Shown in pieces: positions 1 to 6,810 of a DNA stretch of 28,938 nt. Every line of letters begins with the position of its first letter. Position 1 is the first letter of the stretch. The notes below the pieces were generated by a model that made no database searches, was not told the DNA's origin, and was given only the letters and a program-made list of their open reading frames with translations. Made by a program: the position numbers and the translations under genes. The stretch covers positions 1 through 28,938 of the forward strand of contig JBHHWO010000045.1 of NCBI GenBank assembly GCA_046756565.1, in the 5' to 3' direction. Source of the stretch: CALZIK01 sp046756565. GTDB taxonomy: Bacteria > Acidobacteriota > Thermoanaerobaculia > Multivoradales > JAHEKO01.

Positions 1-55
1 AGCGCACGCTTCGCCGCTCTCGGTGTGGCAACGAACTTACCGCACGGGATACTAG
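1..55. repeat. Right end of ~166-bp inverted-repeat element (family B), cut by window edge
   Basis: These 55 bases match positions 19635-19689 with only two differences (positions 13 and 50). At 19524-19689 the same sequence is the right part of a complete element with terminal inverted repeats, so this is a second copy whose left part lies outside the window. It ends in CTAG at 52-55, 19 bases from the stop of the neighbouring minus-strand gene, so like the other copies it lies at the 3' side of a gene. Confidence 0.85.
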
Positions 56-74
56 GTCCGCCGGAAGACGACTC

Positions 75-362
75 TCAGATCGGTCGCCCGGTGGCGACCA
101 GGAACTCCCGCAGCCGGTCCTCGCTCGGGAAGAAGCTCGCCATGGCCACCAGTGCCGCGACCAGGCCGAGAATCATCACCACGTCACCAGTTATCAGATA
201 GGCGACGCCCGAGAAGAGAGCGACGGCTTCACCCACGGCCGCTCCAACGATTGTCCTGGTTGCGTAGGCACCAACCAGCTGGTGGCCGGACAGGATCGCG
301 GACGACCGCTGGAGGTGGCTGTTGCGACTTCGCTGAAAGCTCACAAAGCCGGTGAGGCACAA
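75..362 (-). CDS. Small membrane protein, N-terminus uncertain or truncated
   Basis: The C-terminal ~95 codons look coding: a hydrophobic stretch (LLVLLCLTGFVSF), a short loop, the segment VGAAVGEAVALFSGVAYLITG, a second helix (VVMILGLVAALVAMASFF) and a charged tail ending FLVATGRPI. This resembles small two- or three-helix bacterial membrane proteins of unknown function with an AEAxALFG-like helix. The frame stays open upstream antisense to the kinase, but I see no ATG or GTG before the first hydrophobic stretch. TTG at 362 and GTG at 344 are the only usual starts, and both fall inside or after that helix. Either the start is a rare codon or the N-terminus has been lost. Function unknown. 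It is divergent from the kinase. Confidence 0.45.
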   Translation of the reverse strand: MCLTGFVSFQRSRNSHLQRSSAILSGHQLVGAYATRTIVGAAVGEAVALFSGVAYLITGDVVMILGLVAALVAMASFFPSEDRLREFLVATGRPI

Positions 363-482
363 GAGGACCAGGAGCGGACCGAAGGGTGTTTTCCGTGAGG
401 GCGCGATCCGCCGGGAGTGACGAACTCCACTGCGGCAAGTGAAACGTGGGTGATACCTACAGGGGTGGGAATTGACCGCGCG

Positions 483-2606
483 ATGAATCCACTGGCTCAA
501 AGACGAAGTTTCGAGCCGCCTCCCGGCGGCGGGAGTGGGCGAAAGTCGGCCAAGAAGATCGGTCGCTTCGAAGTCATCGAAGAGATCGGCAAGGGCTCGA
601 TGGGAGTCGTCTACCTGGCTCGCGACCCGATGATCGGGCGCTGGGTGGCGGTCAAGAAGCTCACCGGCATCAAGGGCAAGCTCCTGGATTCGGAAGTCGT
701 GCGGCGGTTGCTGATCAACGAAGCCCGCAACGTAGGTGCTCTCGAGCACCCTGGGATTGTGATGGTCTTCGATTTGATCGAGGGCAAAGACGGCAAGGTG
801 GATGCCCTGGCGATGGAGTACGTGGCGGGCAAGAGCCTGCGTGAACGGCTGAACGATCCGGAGCCATTCTCGCTCAGCTATGTGAGCGAGGTCGTGTCGG
901 CGGTCGCCGAAGTACTCGACTACGCTCACGAGAACGGCTGCATTCACCGCGACATCAAGCCCGCCAACGTGCTGCTCGCGGACGACGGCGTCATCAAGGT
1001 CGCCGACTTCGGAATCGCCGCCCTGCGCGGGGAAGATCTGGCGACCGAGCTGCGCAATCTGGGGACACCCAACTACCTGGCCCCGGAGCGCGTTCTGGGC
1101 CAGCCCGGCGACCAGCACACCGACATCTATTCACTGGGCGTCATCCTCTACGAGCTGCTCACCCGGCATCTGCCCTTCGAGGCCACCTCGATCAGCGAAC
1201 TGGTGCGGAACATCATCCAGGAGGAGCCGACGCCTCCGGAGCGCTTCGTTCCGGAGATGATGCCCGGCCTGCGCCGCATCCTGACGCGGGCCCTGGCCAA
1301 GGACTCGGAAGATCGTTATCCGACCGCGGGCGCTTTGGCGTCCGATCTGCGCGAGATCGTGGCCGCGCAGGCGGCCCTGAACGACACCGTACCGGCGCCG
1401 ATGAAGCCGAAGCCCTCCAAGCCGAAGCGTCCCGCGGCGGAGACGTCCCCGCCGGTGCCGGTCGAGCCGGCTCCGGCTGAGAATGAGCCCGAAGAGATCC
1501 TGGCTCCCCTCGAGCCGGAAGTCGTCGAATGGGAGTCGCTCGAGGCGGAAAACGAAAGCGCCGACGCGGGGCCCGCACGGCCGGGCATCGAGGCCGTACG
1601 CGAGCGCATCCAGAAATACGCTACCGCGCTGACCGCGGCCGTCGGGCCGTGGATCGCTCGAGCCCGATCGAAGCTCGGTCAACTGGCCGCTGCGGTAGCT
1701 GAAGCGGCCCGGTCGCGCCCCGCGCTTGCGTTCGTCTTCGCCTTCGTGCTGGCCCTGCCGGTGCTGCTGCTGGTCCCGGGCGGTGGGACAGAACTCCCCG
1801 AGCGCCCGGTAGCTGATGTCGGGGTCAGGGCCCGGCCCGAGGCTCGATATCTGGGTTTGCTGTTGGAGAGCCGGCGTCTGGCCGAGGCCGGTTCCCGTGA
1901 CTCTGCGCGCCAGATTCTGGCACAGGCCGAAGGGATTCTCCCGGAGAACCGGGAGGAGGTGCAGAGGGAGGCTCTGCTCGAGGTGGCGATGACGCGCGAG
2001 GCCGGGCGCCTGGAGTCGATCGACCGGCTGGTCGAGGACACACATCTCCAGATTGCGCGCGCCGACTTCGCCGGCGCGGCGCGATCGATAGAGGCGCTCT
2101 CGCAGCTCGATGCGCCCGGCGAAGCTCTCGAGTTGCTGGAGTCCTCCCTGGCACATTCCAAAGCCAGAGTCCGGCGCGCTCGCCGTCAGGCAGTGACCGA
2201 GGAGCCGGTCGAAGTAGCCGAGGCGGCTCCCGTCGTGGAGCCGGTCGTCCAGCCGGTAGTGGTTCGACAGCCGCCGCCGAGGACGGGACCGGGAATCCTG
2301 CGATTCGAGGTCTCGAGCGCGCGGCCTCGAGGCGTGCTGACCGTGTACTCGAACGGAGAGCAGATTCTGAACCGGCCGTATCGATTCGTGGAAAAGAAGA
2401 ACTTCTTTGTCCGCAAGGGAGTCAGCGGCTCGTTTCGCGAGAGTCTAGAGCTCAGCGCGGGCGTGCGTGAGTTGAAGATCTATCTCAGCCAGCCGAAGCG
2501 GGAAACACAGCTCAGAAGCGTGACCGTGAAGGTCCCGGCCGGCGACATCCGGGTTCTACGCCTCCGCGTTCAGGCGAACGGCAAGCTGGTCATCGGCTCC
2601 AGCTGA
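483..2606 (+). CDS. Membrane-anchored eukaryotic-like Ser/Thr protein kinase
   Basis: This is a Hanks-type kinase that phosphorylates proteins on Ser/Thr. Numbering from ATG 483 (707 aa): glycine loop GKGSMG about 36-41, catalytic Lys 58 in AVKK, catalytic loop HRDIKPAN starting at 155, DFG 175-177, activation segment end GTPNYLAPE 194-202 and DIYSLG after it, so all core catalytic residues are present. A Pro/Glu-rich linker follows. One transmembrane helix lies at about 413-433 (ALAFVFAFVLALPVLLLV), placing the last ~270 residues outside the cytoplasmic membrane. They comprise a helical part with tetratricopeptide-like spacing and a C-terminal beta-rich domain, which I do not recognise, rather than PASTA repeats. 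An in-frame GTG at 417 could add 22 residues, but those codons show poor GC at third positions. The substrate and sensed signal are unknown. Confidence 0.93.
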   Translation: MNPLAQRRSFEPPPGGGSGRKSAKKIGRFEVIEEIGKGSMGVVYLARDPMIGRWVAVKKLTGIKGKLLDSEVVRRLLINEARNVGALEHPGIVMVFDLIEGKDGKVDALAMEYVAGKSLRERLNDPEPFSLSYVSEVVSAVAEVLDYAHENGCIHRDIKPANVLLADDGVIKVADFGIAALRGEDLATELRNLGTPNYLAPERVLGQPGDQHTDIYSLGVILYELLTRHLPFEATSISELVRNIIQEEPTPPERFVPEMMPGLRRILTRALAKDSEDRYPTAGALASDLREIVAAQAALNDTVPAPMKPKPSKPKRPAAETSPPVPVEPAPAENEPEEILAPLEPEVVEWESLEAENESADAGPARPGIEAVRERIQKYATALTAAVGPWIARARSKLGQLAAAVAEAARSRPALAFVFAFVLALPVLLLVPGGGTELPERPVADVGVRARPEARYLGLLLESRRLAEAGSRDSARQILAQAEGILPENREEVQREALLEVAMTREAGRLESIDRLVEDTHLQIARADFAGAARSIEALSQLDAPGEALELLESSLAHSKARVRRARRQAVTEEPVEVAEAAPVVEPVVQPVVVRQPPPRTGPGILRFEVSSARPRGVLTVYSNGEQILNRPYRFVEKKNFFVRKGVSGSFRESLELSAGVRELKIYLSQPKRETQLRSVTVKVPAGDIRVLRLRVQANGKLVIGSS

Positions 2607-2778
2607 GCGGCGCCGGGGCTGCCGTGCCGAGGCCATCCGAACGGGTGTGTCAGCTCGGTTTCCTCGTCACTCGCATCGAAGAGAGGCGTTGACGGACCTG
2701 GGCCGCGCCGGAGAAAGCGACTCTTCGCGCCGACTGCTAGCATCGGCCGCCTGGCGGTGCGACCCGCTGCGGCGAGAG

Positions 2779-3294
2779 ATGTCCGACATCACCATCAGGC
2801 TGGAGGCCGAAGGCGACGAGCGCGGGGTACGTGACGTGCTGACCGCGGTGTTCGAGACTCCTCTCGAGGCCGACCTGGCCGAGGCGCTGCGACGCTCCCC
2901 GGCGCCCACGGTCTCGCTGGTTGCGGCGGACGCAGGTCGGATCGTCGGCCACATCCTGTTCAGCCAAGTCACGGTGGAGTCGAATCCGGAGGACCGTGTG
3001 GTGTGGGGGCTCGGTCCGATGGGGGTTCTGCCGGCGCGGCAGCGGCGAGGAATCGGGTCGCTCCTGGTTCGTCGAGGGCTCGACGTCTGTCACTTGCAGG
3101 GAATAGAAGCGGTGGTGGTTCTGGGCCACGCCGAGTACTACCCGCGCTTCGGTTTCGTCCCCGCCGGGCCCCGAGGACTCCACTTCAAGGACGCGGAGTT
3201 CGATCCCTATTTCATGGTGCGAGAGCTGCGATCGGGGGCCCTGGCCTGCCTTTCCGGATTCGTCGAGTACTCTCCGGAGTTCGACCAAGCTTGA
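2779..3294 (+). CDS. GNAT family N-acetyltransferase, YhbS-like
   Basis: A 171-residue acetyl-CoA-dependent acetyltransferase of the YhbS type (COG3153). The N-terminus (ITIRLEAEGDERGVRDVLTAVF) is the usual first strand and helix. The acetyl-CoA binding motif A is LPARQRRGIGSLLVRRGLD (Q/RxxGxG/A form), and VLGHAEYYPRFGF is the characteristic YhbS-type motif. The frame is open further upstream to 2647, but ATG 2779 matches the expected family N-terminus and the upstream 44 codons look non-coding. The acceptor substrate cannot be told from sequence. It lies in the same direction as the peroxidase-like and ferredoxin genes downstream, 174 bases away. Confidence 0.9.
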   Translation: MSDITIRLEAEGDERGVRDVLTAVFETPLEADLAEALRRSPAPTVSLVAADAGRIVGHILFSQVTVESNPEDRVVWGLGPMGVLPARQRRGIGSLLVRRGLDVCHLQGIEAVVVLGHAEYYPRFGFVPAGPRGLHFKDAEFDPYFMVRELRSGALACLSGFVEYSPEFDQA

Positions 3295-3468
3295 CCTCGC
3301 GATCGGGCTCGATCCTGATGCGATCCAGGACCGGACAGACTCCGCCCACGATTCTCGATCCATCGACCGGTCGCGAGGAGCTCGGTCCTTCTATCCGGCC
3401 TCGTGGCGGGGCGATATGATCGCGCCGCCTCGGCACTTTGCGGGGCGAGAGACCTCGGGGCAATCGAC

Positions 3469-4002
3469 ATGGCCTACATCGACTACGTAGAGGTGGCGGA
3501 GGGCGAGGCCGTTCGCGACACCGACAACATCCTCAGGATCCACGGCGTCCACCCCCGAACGATGGGCCTGCACTACGGTCTCTATCGTGAGCTCATGTAC
3601 GGCGGCGGGCCTCTAACGCGCGTCCAGCGCGAGATGATCGCGGTGGTTGTCTCGTCCAAGAACGACTGTCACTACTGAGTGCACCACCACGGGGCGGGTC
3701 TCCGTAGGTTGCTCCTGGCCCGGCGGGTCGAATCCGGCGAGATCGAGGCTCTGGTTCGAGGCCTCGCGGAGGATCACGGCCTGCTGGCACTTTCCGCAGA
3801 AGACCGGGTGATGCTCGACTACGCGACCAAGCTCACCGTGACCCCCAGCCGGATCGAAGAAGCCGACGTCCAAGGCCTTCGGGATCGGGGCTTCGAGGAC
3901 CGGGCGATTCACGACATCTGCTCGATCGCGTCGTATTTCGCCTTCGTCAACCGGATCGCCGACGGTCTGGGTGTGGAGTTGGAGGCGACGGAAGACCGCT
4001 AG
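3469..4002 (+). CDS. AhpD-like (peroxidase-related) protein, probable selenoprotein with CxxU active site
   Basis: The gene reads as one 177-residue protein only if TGA at 3676-3678 is translated. The part before it ends VVSSKNDCHY; the same frame continues VHHHGAGLRRLL and on to TAG at 4000-4002, with uninterrupted family similarity on both sides. AhpD/carboxymuconolactone-decarboxylase-fold peroxidase-related proteins carry CxxCxxxH as the redox centre. Here it is Cys67-His-Tyr-TGA(70) followed by His74, so the stop sits exactly at the second redox Cys. A stem-loop fitting a bacterial SECIS follows (3686-3709). I therefore call Sec70. AhpD-like selenoproteins are a known class. Likely role: thiol/selenol peroxidase or disulfide reductase chemistry in the cytoplasm; substrate unknown. 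The alternative is a Cys-to-stop mutation in a dying gene, which the intact downstream frame and hairpin argue against. The ferredoxin gene follows after 19 bases. Confidence 0.85.
3676..3709 (+). promoter_or_regulatory. Candidate bacterial SECIS element downstream of in-frame TGA
   Basis: Starting 8 nt after the TGA, ACCACGGGG (3686-3694) can pair with CUCCGU(A)GGU (3700-3709), giving 9 pairs including one G-U with a single bulged A. The 5-nt apical loop is CGGGU (3695-3699). Bacterial SECIS elements are short hairpins inside the coding region just after the UGA, with a small loop having a G among its first positions and the loop roughly 16-37 nt from the UGA; here it starts 17 nt after the TGA. 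Found by hand pairing, not by folding energy. Confidence 0.65.
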
Positions 4003-4021
4003 GCGGTGCCAAGGAGACCCT

Positions 4022-4252
4022 ATGGCAAAACGCACGCAGAAGTACTCCACCGACGAGATCACGGTGACCTTCGATCCGAATACCTGCATTCACTCGGCCG
4101 TCTGCCTGAGGAGCCTGCCCGGAGTCTTCGATGTTGCGAGGAAACGCTGGATTCGCCTCGAGAACGCGTCCGCGAAGCAGGTGGCAGCGACGGTCGCAGC
4201 CTGTCCGTCCGGGGCTCTCGAGAGCGCCGGTCGAGAGTCGCGGGAGCCTTGA
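4022..4252 (+). CDS. Small ferredoxin-like protein, YjdI/Fer4_19 family
   Basis: A 76-residue protein matching the divergent 4Fe-4S mono-cluster domain family (Fer4_19, as in YjdI). Cys22 and Cys28 lie in CIHSAVC, followed by LPGVFD, a Trp-Ile motif (KRWIRLENAS) and Cys61 in CPSGAL, which is the complete family pattern. The start at 4022 is supported by AAGGAGA at 4012-4018. It is probably a small cytoplasmic electron carrier or cluster-binding protein. It is co-directional with the selenoprotein gene 19 bases upstream, so the two are probably co-transcribed, which would suit an electron-transfer link; that link is inference. Confidence 0.9.
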   Translation: MAKRTQKYSTDEITVTFDPNTCIHSAVCLRSLPGVFDVARKRWIRLENASAKQVAATVAACPSGALESAGRESREP

Positions 4253-4270
4253 GGGGCCACGGTCTCTATA

Positions 4271-4438
4271 CTAGTGGCCTGTGACACCCAAATCGCTACT
4301 ACCTGGCCGGCCCTCGTCGCCGATCTCTGCGTTGCGCCTCCTCGACATAGGCACCGCTATGCCTGCGTCAGCGCGCCTTGACCTCGACGACGAATGGCTC
4401 GACCATCTAGTATCGCTTCGAGTGTTACAGGCCACTAG
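4271..4438. repeat. 168-bp element with CTAG-ended terminal inverted repeats (family A)
   Basis: The element begins CTAGTGGCCTGTGACACC (4271-4288) and ends AGTGTTACAGGCCACTAG (4421-4438); the ends are reverse complements in 16 of 18 positions. Near the centre is a small hairpin CATAG/CTATG. No ORF of note. Its size, CTAG ends, and a central block GCGTTGC-CCTC ... GCGCGCCTTG (4329-4380) match the plan of the element at 19524-19689, but the terminal repeat sequences differ. It is probably a non-autonomous, MITE-like element or a structured intergenic repeat. It separates the ferredoxin gene from the parvulin gene. Confidence 0.8.
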
Positions 4439-4498
4439 GCGCCTCACGCGGCATCGCGCCGCTGTTGCCGCCATCAATCAGCAATCAAGGAGAATTCC

Positions 4499-4780
4499 AT
4501 GTCCAGAGCGCAGGCACGCCACATTCTCGTGTCCGACCAGCAGGCTGCCGAGGACCTGAAGACCCAGATCGAAGATGGGGCGGATTTCGCCGCTGTGGCC
4601 AAGGAGCACTCCCAGTGCCCGTCGAGCGCGCAGGGTGGCGCGCTGGGTGAGTTCGGACCGGGGCAGATGGTCCCGGAGTTCGACCAGGTCGTGTTCAGCG
4701 CCGAGGTGGGCAAGGTCCATGGACCGGTGCAGACCCAGTTCGGCTATCACCTGATCGAGATCACCAGCCGCACCGACTAG
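4499..4780 (+). CDS. ppiC: Peptidyl-prolyl cis-trans isomerase, parvulin type
   Basis: A 93-residue single-domain parvulin, the length and form of cytoplasmic PpiC. Motifs: ARHILV at the start, the FAAVAKEHSQCPSS segment, GGALGEFGPGQMVPEFDQVVF and the closing VQTQFGYHLIEI. It catalyses cis-trans isomerisation of prolyl bonds. No signal peptide. The start is set by AAGGAGA about 6 bases upstream of ATG 4499. It is followed six bases later by a membrane-protein gene, so the two are probably co-transcribed. Confidence in the family is high; substrates are unknown. Confidence 0.95.
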   Translation: MSRAQARHILVSDQQAAEDLKTQIEDGADFAAVAKEHSQCPSSAQGGALGEFGPGQMVPEFDQVVFSAEVGKVHGPVQTQFGYHLIEITSRTD

Positions 4781-4786
4781 CCCTCC

Positions 4787-5326
4787 ATGCTCGGTTTGCT
4801 CCATCCGAGCTTCGAGGGGGTCTGGCGGCCGGGCACGCTCAGCGCCGACTTCGCGCGCAAGCTCGCGGCGCGCGTGCGCACGGGCCTACTTCCGGCGGCC
4901 AAGGCGAAGCGCAATCGGTACGAGATCCTCACCGAGACCGACTCCTCGTTGCACTTCCGATCGACGACGCTGCTCACCGGCGCCAACATCGGTTGGAACG
5001 ACGTCGAGCTTCGGGCCGATCCAGGCCAGGGACGGGTGACCTACCGGGTTGAGTTCTGGGCGTGGACGCGGTTCTGCGTGTTGTTGGGGCTGGCGCTTGG
5101 GGCGGTCTTCGCGGCCCTGGTCGTGTTGCCCGTGCTGACCGGCACTTACCTGTTTTCTGAGAGCTACTACCCGTCCCAGGCGGAGGTCCTGTACTTCGCA
5201 CTGCCGATGATGATCTTCTGGTGTCTGGTCTGGCCATGGATACTGGTCGCGATGCACAAGCGACCGGCTCGCAGGGGGTTCGAAGGACTTCTGCGGGAAG
5301 TGAACGAGTCGCCCGAAGCTCGATGA
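4787..5326 (+). CDS. Membrane protein with two predicted helices, unknown function
   Basis: A 179-residue protein that I do not recognise. The N-terminal ~90 residues look soluble (RNRYEILTETDSSLHFRS then a beta-rich segment VELRADPGQGRVTYRVEFW). Two hydrophobic segments follow at roughly 95-119 (VLLGLALGAVFAALVVLPVLTG) and 139-158 (LYFALPMMIFWCLVWPWILV), then a basic-to-acidic tail. The arrangement of a small cytoplasmic beta domain plus a helical hairpin is common among uncharacterised bacterial proteins. It starts six bases after the parvulin stop and ends in ATGA, overlapping a possible small downstream ORF. Confidence 0.8.
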   Translation: MLGLLHPSFEGVWRPGTLSADFARKLAARVRTGLLPAAKAKRNRYEILTETDSSLHFRSTTLLTGANIGWNDVELRADPGQGRVTYRVEFWAWTRFCVLLGLALGAVFAALVVLPVLTGTYLFSESYYPSQAEVLYFALPMMIFWCLVWPWILVAMHKRPARRGFEGLLREVNESPEAR

Positions 5327-5450
5327 CCGAAAGCGGGCCGGAGCGGCACCGTCTGGGCCGCGGCCGGCAGCCCGTTCGCGGTGTTCTCGATCACGCCGGC
5401 CGAGCTGGAGCGCGCGAGCGGAGCGACGCGGGCAACCCTCAAGGAGTAGG
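5323..5450 (+). pseudogene. Possible small ORF broken by a frameshift
   Basis: ATG 5323 overlaps the preceding stop as ATGA and begins MTESGPERHRLGRG with GC-rich third positions. That frame then loses coding character, while the +1-shifted frame reads AAGSPFAVFSITPAELERAS and on to TAG at 5448-5450 with almost every third position G or C. Joining the two at about 5365-5375 (a run of G/C) gives a ~43-residue small protein fitting neatly between its neighbours. This could be a real frameshift, an assembly error, or chance composition in GC-rich DNA. No family recognised. Confidence 0.3.
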
Positions 5451-5453
5451 CGA

Positions 5454-5777
5454 ATGGCGGGGCTGACCCGGCGGCAGTCGGTCCAGCTCTGGTTGGGGCT
5501 CATCGTTTGGCTTCTAGCCTTCGGGATGTCGATCGTGCTGGCGGCGATCTCCGATCCGGTGGGCGATGGTTTCACCCGAGGCATCAACAGGATCGGCACC
5601 TTCTTTCGCTGGCAGTTCCTGGCCTTCGCGGCGGCGATCTACGTCTGGCTCTTCGGACGGGGCCTGGCCGACCCGCCGCGGCACCTGCAGCTCACGACGC
5701 GGGTGCCCATCTACGTTCAGTGCCTCCTCGGGCTGGTGGGCGTGGCCGTTGTCGCTGCGGCCGTGATTTTCAAATAG
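5454..5777 (+). CDS. Small membrane protein with three predicted helices
   Basis: A 107-residue hydrophobic protein with three likely transmembrane helices: about 10-32 (LWLGLIVWLLAFGMSIVLAA), 50-68 (FRWQFLAFAAAIYVWLFG) and 84-106 (YVQCLLGLVGVAVVAAAVIF). The short loops are charged (RRQ, DPPRH). I recognise no family or catalytic motif. AAGGAG lies about ten bases upstream of ATG 5454. It is co-directional with the parvulin group upstream and with the VOC gene 15 bases downstream, so it is probably part of one transcript. Confidence 0.75.
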   Translation: MAGLTRRQSVQLWLGLIVWLLAFGMSIVLAAISDPVGDGFTRGINRIGTFFRWQFLAFAAAIYVWLFGRGLADPPRHLQLTTRVPIYVQCLLGLVGVAVVAAAVIFK

Positions 5778-5792
5778 AGTGGAGCCTGAGAG

Positions 5793-6197
5793 ATGAAGCT
5801 CGAAAGACTCGATCACGTGGCGATCCAGGTCGCGGATCCGGCGGTCTCGGTGGCCTGGTACTTGGAAGTTCTGGGCTTCGAGCGCCGGTACGCCGACGTC
5901 TGGAGAGACTTCCCCGCGTTCGTCTGTATTGGCGACAGTGCGCTCGCCATCTTTCCGCGGACGGTGGATTCCGAGGCCGGGGTTCGCTTGACCGGCGCCT
6001 CAGAAGTCCGTCACATCGCGTTTCGGGCCGATCGCGAGAACTTCGAGCGGGCTCGCGAGGAGCTGTCGGCGCGCGGAATCCCGGTCGCGTTCGAGGATCA
6101 CCAGATCTCACACTCGATCTACTTCGACGATCCGGATGGATTCCACCTCGAGATCACGACCTACGAAATCCCGGGGCGACCGGCGTCAGACGGCTGA
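5793..6197 (+). CDS. VOC family protein (glyoxalase/dioxygenase fold)
   Basis: A 134-residue vicinal-oxygen-chelate protein with the two expected beta-alpha-beta-beta-beta units. The first opens LDHVAIQVADPAVSVAWYLEVLGF and the second EVRHIAFRADRENFERAREELSARGIPV; the end is DDPDGFHLEITTYE. Metal-ligand positions of the family can be seen at His8, His74 and Glu120, so it should bind a divalent metal. The class includes glyoxalase I, ring-cleavage dioxygenases and fosfomycin/bleomycin resistance proteins; the substrate cannot be assigned. It converges on the DUF302 gene, and their 3' ends overlap by 12 bases (6186-6197). Confidence 0.9.
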   Translation: MKLERLDHVAIQVADPAVSVAWYLEVLGFERRYADVWRDFPAFVCIGDSALAIFPRTVDSEAGVRLTGASEVRHIAFRADRENFERAREELSARGIPVAFEDHQISHSIYFDDPDGFHLEITTYEIPGRPASDG

Positions 6198-6593
6198 TTC
6201 GAGGCTCGCCAGCACCCGTTCCAGGCGCTCCCTGGCCTCGGTCGCGACCGACTCGAGCTCGGGATTGTCCGCCACCTCCATCATGGCTCCCGGATCGACG
6301 ATCGACACGACGCTGCCGGCTGTCTCTTCGTAGACGATCACGTTGCAGGGCAGCAGCAGGCCGAGGTCCAGCTCGGCCTGAAGGGCCCGGTAGGCGAGGT
6401 GGGGGTTGCAGGCGCCGAGGATCACGTATGGCCGGAAGTCCGCATCGAGCTTTTTCCTCATCGTGGCCTTGACGTCGATCTCGGTAAGCACGCCGAATCC
6501 CTCCGCCTGTAGGGCTTCGATCGTTCGCTGCACCGTATCCTCGTAGGGCGTTCTTAGAACAGTCTTCATGCCGTATCGGGTCGCTGTCTTCAT
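6186..6593 (-). CDS. DUF302 domain protein
   Basis: A 135-residue protein read from ATG 6593. It has the DUF302 pattern: an N-terminal strand and helix (TVLRTPYEDTVQRTIEALQAEGFGVLTEIDVKATM), KKLDADFRPYVILGACNPHLAYRAL, then LGLLLPCNVIVYEE and VSIVDPGAMM. The cytoplasmic fold is known for the family, but its biochemical role is not established; members are often found near sulfur or redox genes. The long open frame upstream to 7049 is only antisense to the DinB gene. It converges on the VOC gene and diverges from the DinB-like gene across about 217 bases (6594-6810), in which I see no clear promoter. Confidence 0.92.
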   Translation of the reverse strand: MKTATRYGMKTVLRTPYEDTVQRTIEALQAEGFGVLTEIDVKATMRKKLDADFRPYVILGACNPHLAYRALQAELDLGLLLPCNVIVYEETAGSVVSIVDPGAMMEVADNPELESVATEARERLERVLASLESAV

Positions 6594-6810
6594 CGTGTAC
6601 TCCTCGGCTTTGTCCGGGCCCGCAAGGGCCCGCTCAGGATATCCGTTCGCCGACCGAATTCCGCCGCCCCGCGGGGTGGGCGCGGCCCCGATGCTTGCCG
6701 GACAGGAGGCAGGGTAGACTCTCGGATCGTGCTCGGAAGGGAACCTGCGTCGAGGCCTCGAGCCTCGAAGAACACCGCCGCGGACGAGTAGCCCGGAAAG
6801 GCCCGGAACC

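Noticed and set aside
75..1118. A 347-codon minus-strand frame read as one gene
   Set aside because: Everything above about position 420 is antisense to the kinase; only the last ~95 codons look like a real membrane protein.
3403..3678. Reading the AhpD-like locus as two separate genes or a plain pseudogene
   Set aside because: The stop falls exactly on the CxxC second Cys, the frame is intact on both sides, and a SECIS-like hairpin follows.
5324..5326. TGA at the end of the 179-residue membrane protein as a second Sec codon
   Set aside because: The frame stays open after it, but there is no redox motif around the TGA and no convincing hairpin; a separate frameshifted small ORF explains the signal better.
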